The position numbers were made by a program, and so were the translations under genes. A model generated the notes under the pieces. It did no database searches. It was not told the DNA's origin and was given only the letters and a program-made list of their open reading frames with translations. From Coniferiporia sulphurascens (taxonomy: Eukaryota > Basidiomycota > Agaricomycetes > Hymenochaetales > Hymenochaetaceae): a stretch of DNA of 64,000 nucleotides. The stretch lies in NCBI GenBank assembly GCA_002794785.1, contig NBBA01000001.1:4216001-4280000 (forward strand), written 5' to 3'. Below, piece by piece: positions 1 through 9,786 of the stretch. Every line of letters starts with the position of its first letter. The first letter of the stretch is position 1.

Positions 1-126
1 ACGGTGCGCGCTGTGCGAACGGCTGTCGACGCGGAGGCTGCTGCGTACGCCGCGCAGCAGAGCCGTGAGGGACCAGATCGCGTCCGCGCGATTCAGGATT
101 GCAATTTCGATTCGGATAGGGATTAA
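1..126 (+). CDS. Possible C-terminal tail of a gene entering from the left edge
   Basis: Frame 1 is open from the first base to a TAA at 124-126, giving about 41 residues rich in Ala, Arg and Asp. The stretch is GC-rich like the coding sequence nearby, and the sequence becomes AT-rich immediately after the stop. This would be the end of a gene convergent with the desaturase. No domain is recognisable, so a chance open frame cannot be excluded. Confidence 0.3.
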   Translation, partial: TVRAVRTAVDAEAAAYAAQQSREGPDRVRAIQDCNFDSDRD

Positions 127-325
127 CACAAGTCACAAATTGCTCTATTCGGCGTTTGCTATTCTATCGTACACGGTGTATGTAATGGATGGTTATTATG
201 CATGTGTATCGTCATGCTTAGGTGCATTTCAAACATCGAATCGTGGTTGTCCATACAAGTCCATCAACTGGCGCCCCCGACTCCCTTTTAAGTATTTTCC
301 CCGGGTCCCCAGCCCTGGCCCCGAC

Positions 326-2494
326 TCAGGCCTGCACGACTCGTGCAACCCGCAGCTCCCGTGCACGACGCCGCGCCGCCCGCGAATGGTTGTTCATCCC
401 CCCATGGAACGCCGCAGCCGCGTCTTCCAGCACGTCTTTTACCACTCCCGCTTCCTCATGGTCTCCCTCACCGTTCCACACACACGTCCGCACGGAGTAC
501 TCGCGCAGAAGGGACGCGCCTCCGGGCTGTATTTTCGACACATAATCGGTACGCACATCGGTCACAGAATACAGACCAAGAGAAATACACGCACGTGTTC
601 CCCGAGGTACGCCGTCACGTCGACCGCGTACCCGTCTAGCAGCACAACGCATCGGCCTGGGCGCGCACGCACGTACGCGCACAGCGCGCGTCCATCCCAC
701 ACCGCACTACCCCCATTCCTTTTTCCCTTCTTCTCATACTCAAGTTCGGACTCGGACTCAAACTCCGAGGAAGACGACGACGACGATAGCAAAGTGGAGT
801 CAGACTCCGCTGAGGAGTTGCCACTGTGGTCATGTCCAAGAGCGTGAACTCGTTTGAGCATGCGCTCTTGGGCACTCCGTACGTCCTCATCGCGCGCGCG
901 GCGCAGGCCCGTCGCGAGCCCTAGGCGATGTAACAATAAAATGAGCCACTTTGACGGATCCCAGTCGAACGCCGAAGGTCCCGAGCGGAAGTCCTGGGGA
1001 AACGCATGCTGCGCACGCGCGTGCGGGATAACAAACAAGAACACGAACAGAATAAGAATACCGTCGTGTGATCAGCGAGCGGAGTGGAGGTGTGGAGGAA
1101 TTTACGCGGACAGGACTCTTACGTGCTATGAACAAGTCAGTTCGTGCGCCAAAGGGCTATCTGAGTAGAGAAGGTGCACTCACAAAGTTGTGGTTACCCT
1201 CTCCGCAGGTAAGAACGGCCATAACCTTGAGGAAAGATTGACGTTATATTAATACTTCCCTTGGATGAGTCCAACATACAAGGTTCCCCCTTGAAGTGTT
1301 TTCGTCGGAGTAAGGCTGCAGACCATCCCAATGAGCCAACCTAACTTGCTAGTCAAATCCATGCAAAATCACTTCTTCAATATTACTCACGAATTGACCA
1401 GAAATGTGCAATGCCAGACTTTTAATAAAGGGTTAGCCCGGCCTCCATTCACAGGCAGACGGAATAAACGTACTGGCAAGCCTCGAAACCAGACCTCCCC
1501 ATACAAAAGCACCACTCGGATCGCACCAAAGCAATCCTAGGGACGTCGGCAACACAAAGCCGAAGAGCAGCGCTAAAAGCACTGCAAATGTCCCGAAAAA
1601 GCAATAATAAATTAATGCCAAATAAGTTTGTGGCTCGATGTTCTTTACATCCATCACTTGCCATAATATTTGTGCTGGAACCTTACAACTGACGCACAGA
1701 TAATCAAACCCGAGATGTAAAAGGAATGGAAGCCTCGAGAAATTCGACAACATACCTGAGTCGTTTTCTAGGTCGTCCCGATTAATTAGGTCCATCTTTT
1801 CGTATTTCGGTTTATAAAATATCCAGCCCATGTGAGAATAGAAAAGGCCACGCGTCGCAGCATAGCTGTATGCGTATCTTTAGGCCACTGGAATATGTGT
1901 GATGGATGACGTGAACTTACGGGTCATGGACTGGGTCATCCGTAAATCTCTGCAAGCTCATTAGCCGTACTAATCGAGGCAGCAGCAAAAAAATGCGACC
2001 GTACATGATGTAGACGATGTCTCAGGCACCTGTGTGAACAAGTCCGTGAGTAAGTTGGTCCTCTTGCGGGTCAGGTTTCCACGCGACACACCACCACTGG
2101 ACTCTTTTTTAGCATCGTGTGCAATACACAGGGTAGGTAAAGCGACTTGCCTTTATAGAGCCCTGGAATGCCATGGAACCCAGCGCAGCCAGCACGAGTC
2201 TGACGGGGCACGTGGCGCGAAACGCGCGGTGGGAGTATAGTCTGTGGTACCCAACAGTGACCCTACGCGTTGTGATATTAGCGGCGGCTGCGGACCGTAA
2301 ACACACAGGACTCACGCGAAACACGCAGACTGCCAGGTGGCAACTGCTAGCAGGAGGGTGGCGGAGGGCACATCCCACGGCGGCCTGATATACGCGCCAA
2401 TGCATGCTGCAACATGGACGCCGAGAAAGAAAAACGCGTTTGACCACCAGATGTCGGTCGGGGGCGGGCGGCGGGCGGGCGTGCTCGCTGTCAT
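326..2494 (-). CDS. ole1: Delta-9 acyl-CoA (stearoyl-CoA) desaturase with C-terminal cytochrome b5 domain
   Basis: ER-membrane enzyme that introduces the delta-9 double bond into palmitoyl- and stearoyl-CoA, with a fused cytochrome b5 as electron donor. The model has 14 exons: 2494-2316, 2262-2151, 2096-2092, 2029-2005, 1949-1921, 1865-1756, 1688-1662, 1581-1474, 1418-1391, 1340-1280, 1225-1184, 1125-1123, 1008-595 and 526-326. They sum to 1344 nt, or 447 residues plus stop, a usual family size. The three His boxes are visible: HRLYSH, HRLHH and HNFHH, the last needing the 3-nt exon. Family landmarks FQGSIK, FTDDPVHDP, SLAHWDGLQPYSDENTSRG and FDWDPSKW are present. The heme-binding HPGG motif spans the last intron. 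A Ser/Glu-rich acidic linker separates the catalytic part from cytochrome b5. The introns after exons 2 and 7 begin with GC. I chose the ATG at 2494 because a membrane segment follows directly; an in-frame ATG at 2588 is possible. Confidence 0.92.
1123..1125 (-). other. ole1: 3-nt microexon (exon 12) encoding an active-site His of the desaturase
   Basis: Exon 11 ends in GEGNHNF and exon 13 starts with HAFPQDFRSGP, whereas the family has two adjacent His between them (HxxHH). Inside the 175-nt gap lies CAC, preceded by catag and followed by gtaagag on the minus strand. This gives introns of 58 nt (1183-1126) and 114 nt (1122-1009). Including CAC restores the complete third His box. Skipping it keeps the frame but removes one iron-ligand histidine. 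Confidence 0.75.
2092..2096 (-). other. ole1: 5-nt microexon (exon 3) of the desaturase
   Basis: The five bases TGGTG on the minus strand are flanked by AG upstream and GT downstream. They are needed to join SIK (end of exon 2) to CLRHRLHH (exon 4) with the family-conserved WW pair in frame. Joining exon 2 directly to exon 4 breaks the frame. The upstream intron starts with GC (gcaagt) and the downstream one with gtgtgt. Confidence 0.8.
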
Positions 2495-2902
2495 CTGGCG
2501 GAGGTAGAGAAGGGGGGAGTGGCATTGGATAAATCGGTTTATTATTATATTCGATTATCCCCCAGGGAAGTAATGACGTTGCCGGCAATCGGGCGGTTCG
2601 GATGTCGCGGTCGTCCTGGTCGTCTTCCTGATCGCCGCCATGTCAACTCCAAGTCTCCAACTTCGTACTTATCTTCATTATGTAATTTCACACTCTTTAT
2701 GCCGTTTCTTATATGCTATCGCGTGCGTATTATTTCCTTGGAAACTCGTCGCGGTCGTTTTCAAAGTTATGGACACCGGGTGCCTGGGTCGAATTGAGAT
2801 ACTTTGACCGTTTGACGACAACAGTTTGAAGACGCAACGCTTCTTCCGGGCACAAGCATAGCCTCCGGTTTACGTAAACACATTTCTCAAAAATTAAAAC
2901 CA
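2495..2902. other. Intergenic region between desaturase 5' end and GH3 3' end
   Basis: About 400 bases holding the desaturase promoter and the 3' flank of the GH3 gene. An AT-rich patch (2530-2550) lies just upstream of the desaturase start. No open frame or repeat stands out. Confidence 0.5.
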
Positions 2903-5900
2903 TTACAGCCCCGTCCAGCTGAACTCATCATCCAGCTCGAACGCACCATCCAGCGGAAGATTGTCACTACTCGTCCCAACATGCACGCCGTACTTTCCCT
3001 TGACTGCCCTCCAGCTGCTGTTCGGCGTGTCCCAGAACGACGCCGCGTACTTATCAAGCTTCACCGTGGCCGTTTGACTCACCCCCGGCGCCAAATCGCG
3101 GACTTTAGCGAAGCCCTTCAGCTGCAGGCGCGGCGTCGTCGTCCCGTTCTCTGGTAGGGACACATACACTTGTACGACCTCCGACCCTGCAACTGCGCCT
3201 GTGTTCGTAACCTCCACGGTCACCTCGCCGGCGAAGCTTACGTCTGGTGAGAACGTCCCCTTGAGCTGGAGGTCCGACAGGTTGAAGGACGTGTACGACA
3301 ACCCATGCCTGTGAGAACGGAATCATCATCAAGATCAAACAAATTCGTGTGTTGGGCGGCGAAGGTGCCTTACCCGAAAGCGAACAGGGGCTTGATCTTC
3401 CTAGCCTGGTAATGCTTGTACCCCACAAACAGGTCCTCGCGATACACGACCTTGCCATTCTCGCTTCCGAAAGAGAGGTAAGATGGCGTGTCCTCGATAC
3501 GGATGGGCAGAGTGAGCGGCAGCTTCGCGGAGGGGTTTACTTTCCCAAAAAGAATGTCAGCGATGGCGTTTCCCGCCTCGTTGCCAGAGTACCAGGCCTG
3601 CACCACGCCTGCGACCTCGTTGACCCATGGCATTTCGACAGCCGAGCCCTAGGTGACATTACTTTCAACAGAGTACACGTGCGGAGACTCGTGAATCCGT
3701 CTTACCGCTTGGAGCACGACTACAGTCTTGGGTTCGCTTTCGCGACAGCTGCAATAAGGTCATTCTGGCGCCTCGGAAGCGTCAATTCCGGCCGGTCGAA
3801 GCCTTCACTCTCCCACTCCGGCGTCAAGCCACCGACCACGATGACAGCGTCGGAGTTTGCGGCCAGATCAGCAGCCTCCCGAATCGCCTCGTCTTCGTCA
3901 ATCTTCTCAATCCCTCCAAGACGCTATTTCAAAAATAAGTCAATGCGGATGATCTGCGCTGAGTAGCCTACGAACAAGCCCGCGCATGAGAGCCGGTTGC
4001 GACAAATCCCTTTCAACACCGTCTTCGGGATTAGATGGCGGCGATGAAACAATGTACACGACCTCAACCTCAACAGGCTTGTCAGCAAGGAGGTTGATAG
4101 TCGCTTTCTCTTCCGTGCTTCCTTGTCTATCGGAGTCCATGTGAGATTAACCTGACATTTAAAGCGAAGTCTGTACCCATAGAAGAATTCTCCCGGCTTC
4201 TGCTTTGTCCAGTTGTCGATGATGAGCTCTCCGGAAACGTACAGCTTCGCGCGGCCTGAAAGCAGTCTGTCAATGGACGCCCTGTTATCCCGAAAGCATA
4301 AAGAGTACCGGCAACAGCTAAGCCGAGCTCAAACGGCATGTCCTTGTCGACAGTCAAAAAGCCTCGGACTTTCATGCCCCATTCCTCGCCCAAGCCTTTG
4401 GGAAGGAAGTCGTTTAGTCTTATTCGCGTGTCGTTCAAGACATAGTCCGCAACCGGGTCCGTGAGGTTGCCGTCCTTGTCCACTTGATAAAATGTGCAGA
4501 GCCAACCGTCTTCTCCGCTCGGAGTTTTGAGCAGCTTCTCAATGGTCGGAAGGAACTTGTGTGCTGCGGTTCACATAAGTAAGAGGACAAAAGATGGCGT
4601 CTTGAAAATGTGTGCATACCATGACATCCTACAATGTATTTAATATCTACGTCAGATGGCGCGTTTGCAACGATTCCATCCCATGGTGTGATGGCATACG
4701 AGGGCTTGAGGGCGGCGGAGCCTCCGCCAGATATTATAGAAGTCTTCGCATGCGGACCAATAACGGCAATCCTCTTAGTCTTTTCGGACCGTAACGGCAG
4801 GAGTTCATCCTCATTTTTCAAAAGTACGATTGTCTCTGCAGTCAGCTTCCTGCAAAATACCCGAGCCTCGGGGGAATCGCGAGTCCCTTCTTTGCCATCG
4901 CCATAAACAATCTCCGGGTTCTTCTGCGCGAGCTTCTGGACGAAGGTGAGAATAGTCGCTGCGCGCTCGTCAAGGTCCTTGACGAGGACCTTCTGCGCTG
5001 AGAGGCTGTGGCTAATAAGCAAAGGCGTCCGCCACCTAGGAGGGCCGGGCATCTCCAGGTCCAGTCCGGCTTTGATGCCAAGGTCAGCACTATACGTGCC
5101 ATACCTATGTTTGAACGCGTAAGCCCAATAAAGGCCTCGCCCTGAAGAAAGCGGTAGCCCACCAGTCACTCATGACTAGGCCATCGAACCCCCACTCCTT
5201 CCGGAGAATCCCATCCAGCAGTTTCTTATTCTCGGAGCAGTGGACTCCTTCAATACGACCATATCTAGGGGTCGTAGAATTAAGAAGCGTCACAGGTTTT
5301 GCGGCCTTTCTGCATATAGCTTACGAAGTCATGAATGCCCATGGTTTGGCGTGCTTCTGTGCCAGCATGAACCTATAAAAATACCGTAAACTCTCGCTTT
5401 ATCGAGACGATGGGTGCGCATAGACCTACGGGTAAAGGTATATTTCCCTCAGAGCTCTCTCTGAGACCACTGATTCAACTGCTGTACGTTCGTGCTCTTG
5501 GTCATTCGCGACAAAGTGCTTAATTGTCGCGGCTACGTTCTTGGACTGCACCCCGTTTACATACGCCGCGGCCATTGTCCCTATGAAGTCACGAATGTAA
5601 GCATCCTGAAAGGCTTCAGATTCCTAAATTACCAGAAAGTGTCGGATCCTCCGAGAAAGACTCGAAAGAACGGCCACCAAGCGGAGACCGCTGGATATTG
5701 CAAGTCGGGGCGAGGAGAATCACAGATGATTTAATCTTAGTCTCAGCTGAGAGGAACTCCCCGACTTGAAATATAAGTTCAGGATCAAATGTCGATCCCA
5801 AGGCGGTCGCACACTTTCAAGGGGACCAAGGACATGAGAATCGGGCACTAAGAAGAACACATTACGCCTTACAGGTAGACATTGCGCAGGGGTAGCGACA

Positions 5901-6129
5901 AAGTGAGACGAGCCCCGGACTCCCTGGGAGGATTGTCAATATCACCAAAAGACCGAGAAATATCCAAGCATACATTAGGGCCATCACTCATGCGTACTGC
6001 GGGGATATTAAGCCTCTCAATCGCATGTGTGTTCCACCAGTCTGGTCCACTGAGCAGCCTGATCTTCTCATCTAGTGTGAGTTTCTTGACGAGATCCGGG
6101 ATGTTCGCGCTTAGAAACGATTGAGACAT
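2903..6129 (-). CDS. Glycoside hydrolase family 3 beta-glucosidase with PA14 and Fn3-like domains
   Basis: Hydrolyses cellobiose and related beta-glucosides to glucose. The multi-exon gene starts [20 protein letters not shown] and ends in DDEFSWTGL. Visible landmarks in order are [19 protein letters not shown] (GH3 N-domain), [12 protein letters not shown] near 5650, [11 protein letters not shown] with the nucleophile Asp codon at about 5165-5167, [10 protein letters not shown], the GH3 C-domain with ETIVLLKNE and IAVIGPHA, a PA14-like insert (roughly 3700-4500), and the C-terminal Fn3-like domain beginning at GLSYTSF. There is no signal peptide, so an intracellular or peripheral enzyme is inferred, acting on imported cellobiose. 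It lies 815 bp downstream of the GH6 gene on the same strand. Exon borders were not all resolved. Confidence 0.9.
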
Positions 6130-6943
6130 GTTAGCAGGAACTCAGCGTTGGGGGACGGGACAAACCTGGGGAAGAGGTGGGAAATGCTTAAGTACTTGCG
6201 AAAGGACAATTCCCCTACGCGGGGAAACCTCGGACTCAGGTGATGCGCGCCGCCGATCTGCCGATCTCTATTATGGCTTGCCGACGAACACAATCCCGGG
6301 CCTGTCTTGAATTGTGCTCCGTCGGTTTGTCTAACAAGTCTTCTTAACAATTTAACAAACAAGCAACATAAAATCATGCGAAGGCTCGAAAACTAGTAAA
6401 ATGAAAAACCACAAACTCCACATTATGGTTAGCTCTCAATACATGTGCGATAACGTAGTGTGGTATCGGGGCAGTCTACTCTTAGCCGCAAGTGTGCATC
6501 GTGATCGTGACGGTCATGTTGAGGTCCGAAGTTGAACAATAAGTTTGGCTCGGCACTACTATTAATAAGAGGGATGAAACAAATTTAATAAAAGAGCTGT
6601 CTAAAACGTTATAGGAACTAACAAATCTGGAGAAAGAGAGTCCGGGTCTTAAGGACGTGCCTGCCGCACGCGAGTTCTAGGGACTTCGGACCATTCAGCC
6701 GCCGAAGACACTAGCCTACCTAGGTCTACATATTTCCAGTATGAGCTCTTGACGCTTACCACCCTCAGAAAAAATAGCTCCAACAACATATACAACTTTC
6801 TTCGTACACGCCCATATTTACACGAGAAAAGCCCGGCGGTGGGTAAAACAGCAACGGTATATACACCAAATACAGCCAGAACCCGAAAATGGCACTAGCG
6901 ATAGAGTCGCACGACAAAAGCCGGAACTCGGTTTTTACCCTTT
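6130..6943. other. Intergenic region between GH3 start and GH6 stop
   Basis: Holds the GH3 promoter and the GH6 3' flank. The stretch 6330-6620 is AT-rich. A TCGGACTC element lies near 6230, about 100 bp upstream of the GH3 ATG. No clear TATA box and no additional gene were seen. Confidence 0.5.
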
Positions 6944-8539
6944 TTAAGAAAGCGCTGGGTTTGCGTTCTGCACGAGCGTCTCGAAGTAAGTCTGGAACCA
7001 CGTTCCGGCCTCGGGAGCGGGCTGAGTCGCATCGGACTGACCGCAGTCTAATTATAACAAAGGGTGTGAATTCGTTGAACGAATAAGGACGCGGACTTGA
7101 TCTTACGGGTATCGTAGCGGGGGGAAGATGTGTTCGACGTGCCGTCGCTCTCACCCGGAGGCTTGAAAGGGGAGACGTGAGAAAATGTTTAATTGAGGAT
7201 GCGTAGTGCAGGAAGTACCTTAACTGCAGGTAGAGAAAGAAATATTTCAGTTTAAAGTTTATTGACTTGATAAATATTGCTTACCCCATACGATGGAGTC
7301 AATCAGGGTGTTGCCTGTGTCAGTCGTCGGGCGCATACCAAGACCAGCGCCTGTAAAAATTACCGCATTTGCATTGCTAGAGATTCCGACGAGCGCGTAT
7401 AACACTCACCCAAAACGTTGCACCAATCACCTTCGGCTGTGCGGATCCCCGATACACCCGAACGGCTCTGATCGACGATGAACTGTGACGGGAAGTTATT
7501 TTGCTGGAGAAGTGGCGCAAGTGCATTGATGTATAGCTCCTCGTCGTAATTTGGGTTCGGCGCTTGTGCAGGGTCCTCGGCGCCACGAAGCAAGTTGTAG
7601 TTAGACACGTCCGTCGCCAGTCCGCGTACAGTTGCACCGCTACCGGCTCCCTGAAGGACCTTCGCGAAAAGTTGCGCAGCAGGCGTGATATTCGCGGGCC
7701 AGCCAAGCCAGCCGGAGTGTCCCGCATCAAGGTACAGCCAGACGTTGTCCTGTTGGAGCTGGCTGATCGCATACGAAACGAGTTCCTAATTTAAATGACG
7801 AATTTAATAATGCTTTGGTGTGAGTCTAAATTTTCGGTTTTGAGAATTACTAACAATATATGTACTCTCAGCGTTAGCGCACTTCGGAACGCTTAAGTTT
7901 GTCACAAGATTAGCAAGACCGTCTGGCTCGACGACGAATACGACCCGAACGTTGGGGTACTCTGGGATCCATTAGTCAGACGACTAGCTCAGCTACAGGA
8001 ATGAAACTTTCACGTACTCTCAACTTGTGCGACGATCGAGTCAATGTACTGTTCGTACAATTGCGCGCCGCCATCAGCAATGCTGAATTCTCCCGCTGAG
8101 GACTCAGCAGCACAATCGCGATCGGGAAGGTCATAGATAACCTGAATGACATAGCTTTATTAGGTCCTGAGCATGCGCGGCCTTGATAAGAGAAACTCAC
8201 AGACTGAACGAGTTGCGTGCCACCAGCAGCGTCCGCTGCAGCTAGGTACTCACCGAGGGTGGCGACCTTTGCAGCTACGTCCATCCAGAAAAAGATGGAA
8301 ACCTGTTCGAGTTGCGCCGCCTTTGCGGCAAGACTCGAGTCCGTTATGCTGTAGACAAAAATTTCAGATTTTTGTTGAATATCATACATATACACTGACT
8401 TCGCAACAGCAGCCTGGACTTCAGCAACATAGCTCGGAATGAGGAATGGGGTTGCACCGTCAAAAGGGTTGCCAGAGCCTGCAGCTTTGACCAAAGCAGG
8501 GATACAAGCAACGAGAGCAGCGAGGGCGGTGAACTTCAT
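6944..8539 (-). CDS. Secreted GH6 cellobiohydrolase (CBHII type) without CBM1
   Basis: Exo-acting cellulase that releases cellobiose from the non-reducing end of cellulose. The start at 8539 gives a signal peptide (MKFTALAALVACIPALVKA), followed directly by the catalytic core at NPFDGATPFLIPSYVAEVQA; the usual N-terminal CBM1 and linker are absent. Family landmarks across several short-intron exons include FFWMDVAAK, IYDLPDRDCAAESSAGEFS with the catalytic-region Asp, VVFVVEPDGLANL (general acid Asp, about 7940), WLYLDAGHSGWLGWPANI, FIVDQSRSGVSGIR, and the C-terminal KPPGESDGTS and APEAGTWFQTYFETLVQNAN. The stop codon is at 6944-6946. With the GH3 neighbour it forms a cellulose-to-glucose pair. 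Confidence 0.93.
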
Positions 8540-8605
8540 TCTGGAGCGATAGATGTGTGTCTGGGTGTATGGACTGTTGAAGACCTAAGCGTTTGATTGT
8601 GTCCA

Positions 8606-8612
8606 TTTTATA
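8606..8612 (-). promoter_or_regulatory. TATA box of the GH6 cellobiohydrolase gene
   Basis: TATAAAA on the minus strand (context gtataaaatgg), about 67 nt upstream of the GH6 start codon. This is a suitable distance for a strongly inducible secreted-enzyme gene. Confidence 0.55.
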
Positions 8613-9786
8613 CGGCGAGGAGAGGTCTCCTGTAGTAGACTCGTGATTCACCGAGGCAAGGGGCAACGTCGGATACCGACGAGTGCACTAAGAGGTATTG
8701 ACAGGACAGCTCAGCAATGAGAAGGCATCCAGGCAGCGGGACAAGACCGCCGGGTACCCGCTTGTAGCCTTTGTTTCGGGCGTTTAAAATATTGGAAGCA
8801 GCCAAATCCGATATTCTGGCGCAAGGTCTGTCGGGGGTCATATGTTACAGTTGCGTTTCAAGAAGAGTAGCATGTGGAGCAATATTTCCGGTAGGTGAGC
8901 CAAGAAAGCAATGGGCTCGTTAACAGACGTTGACCACGTCCCATAGTGCGCTTGGCCCTAGGCCCCTTACCTCTCGGTGCCTGTCGTACATAAGAGAAGC
9001 CCTTTCACCTGCCTTGTGATATCAAGGCCCATCAAGCCTCATATCGGAGTGCAGAGCTTTCTGGTTATTAATACGTATGTGTGAGGGACATAGTATCAAA
9101 TTGCAAACACGCCTCTCGCATCCTGCCACCTGGCATCGCAGAGAGACAAGCATGGGAAAGCGAACATGTCAGCTGAAGGTATGTGTCGAAAGGACTTGCT
9201 CGTAACGGACCGAGTGATCATGCTATGAGATCGGATGATTTAGTTGCACCCGGATCTGTTCAAGCTATCTTAAGCCAGAGAAGAGACCAAAATACCCCGA
9301 CATATAAAGAATGCCGGGGCGGCAAGGAGAAATTCGCCAGAGTTCTTCTGTAGCATGTCATAGTTCCATAGCGCTTGCGATAGAAAAACTTGGACCCAAG
9401 AAAACCAGGAAACCGAGAATGAGCCGTGTTTTCAATAGCGGTCCGTTCCGCGAAACACTATGTCGTATGTACGTTGGTACAATATAGCACCAACTTCGCG
9501 ATTTAGCAATGTGTGCCCGTGGAAGGATCTGAGTGGCCGGCCATCTCTGTAACAAAAGAAAAGGAAAACTAGACCAGCTCAGTTTTTAAAGAATGTTTGT
9601 TAGAGTCCGATTCGACTGTGGGCCGGAAGGCCCGGAACACTTCTGGTTTAGCAACCGTGCGGCTTGGTAACCCGGCAATCTCCGCAGGCAATGCACCTGT
9701 GTGTGTCGAGAAAGCGTATGGCTGCGGCAAGCGTTGGACTGTCTCGACACAAATTCCTGCGGTCTCTCAAGCAGTGAGAATAGCGC
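8613..9786. other. Divergent intergenic region between GH6 and the palmitoyltransferase
   Basis: About 1.17 kb between the start of the GH6 gene and the start of the DHHC gene, containing both promoters. The open frames here are short and lack coding character. No RNA gene or repeat was recognised. Confidence 0.5.

Noticed and set aside
65..847. 260-codon plus-strand frame
   Set aside because: It is antisense to the last exons of the desaturase (cytochrome b5 region and Ser/Glu linker); it has no conserved motif and reflects GC-rich codon structure of the real gene.
1009..1183. Single 175-nt intron without the CAC exon
   Set aside because: Frame would be kept, but the third His box would lose an invariant residue and the intron would be about three times the usual length; the two-intron model is preferred pending cDNA.
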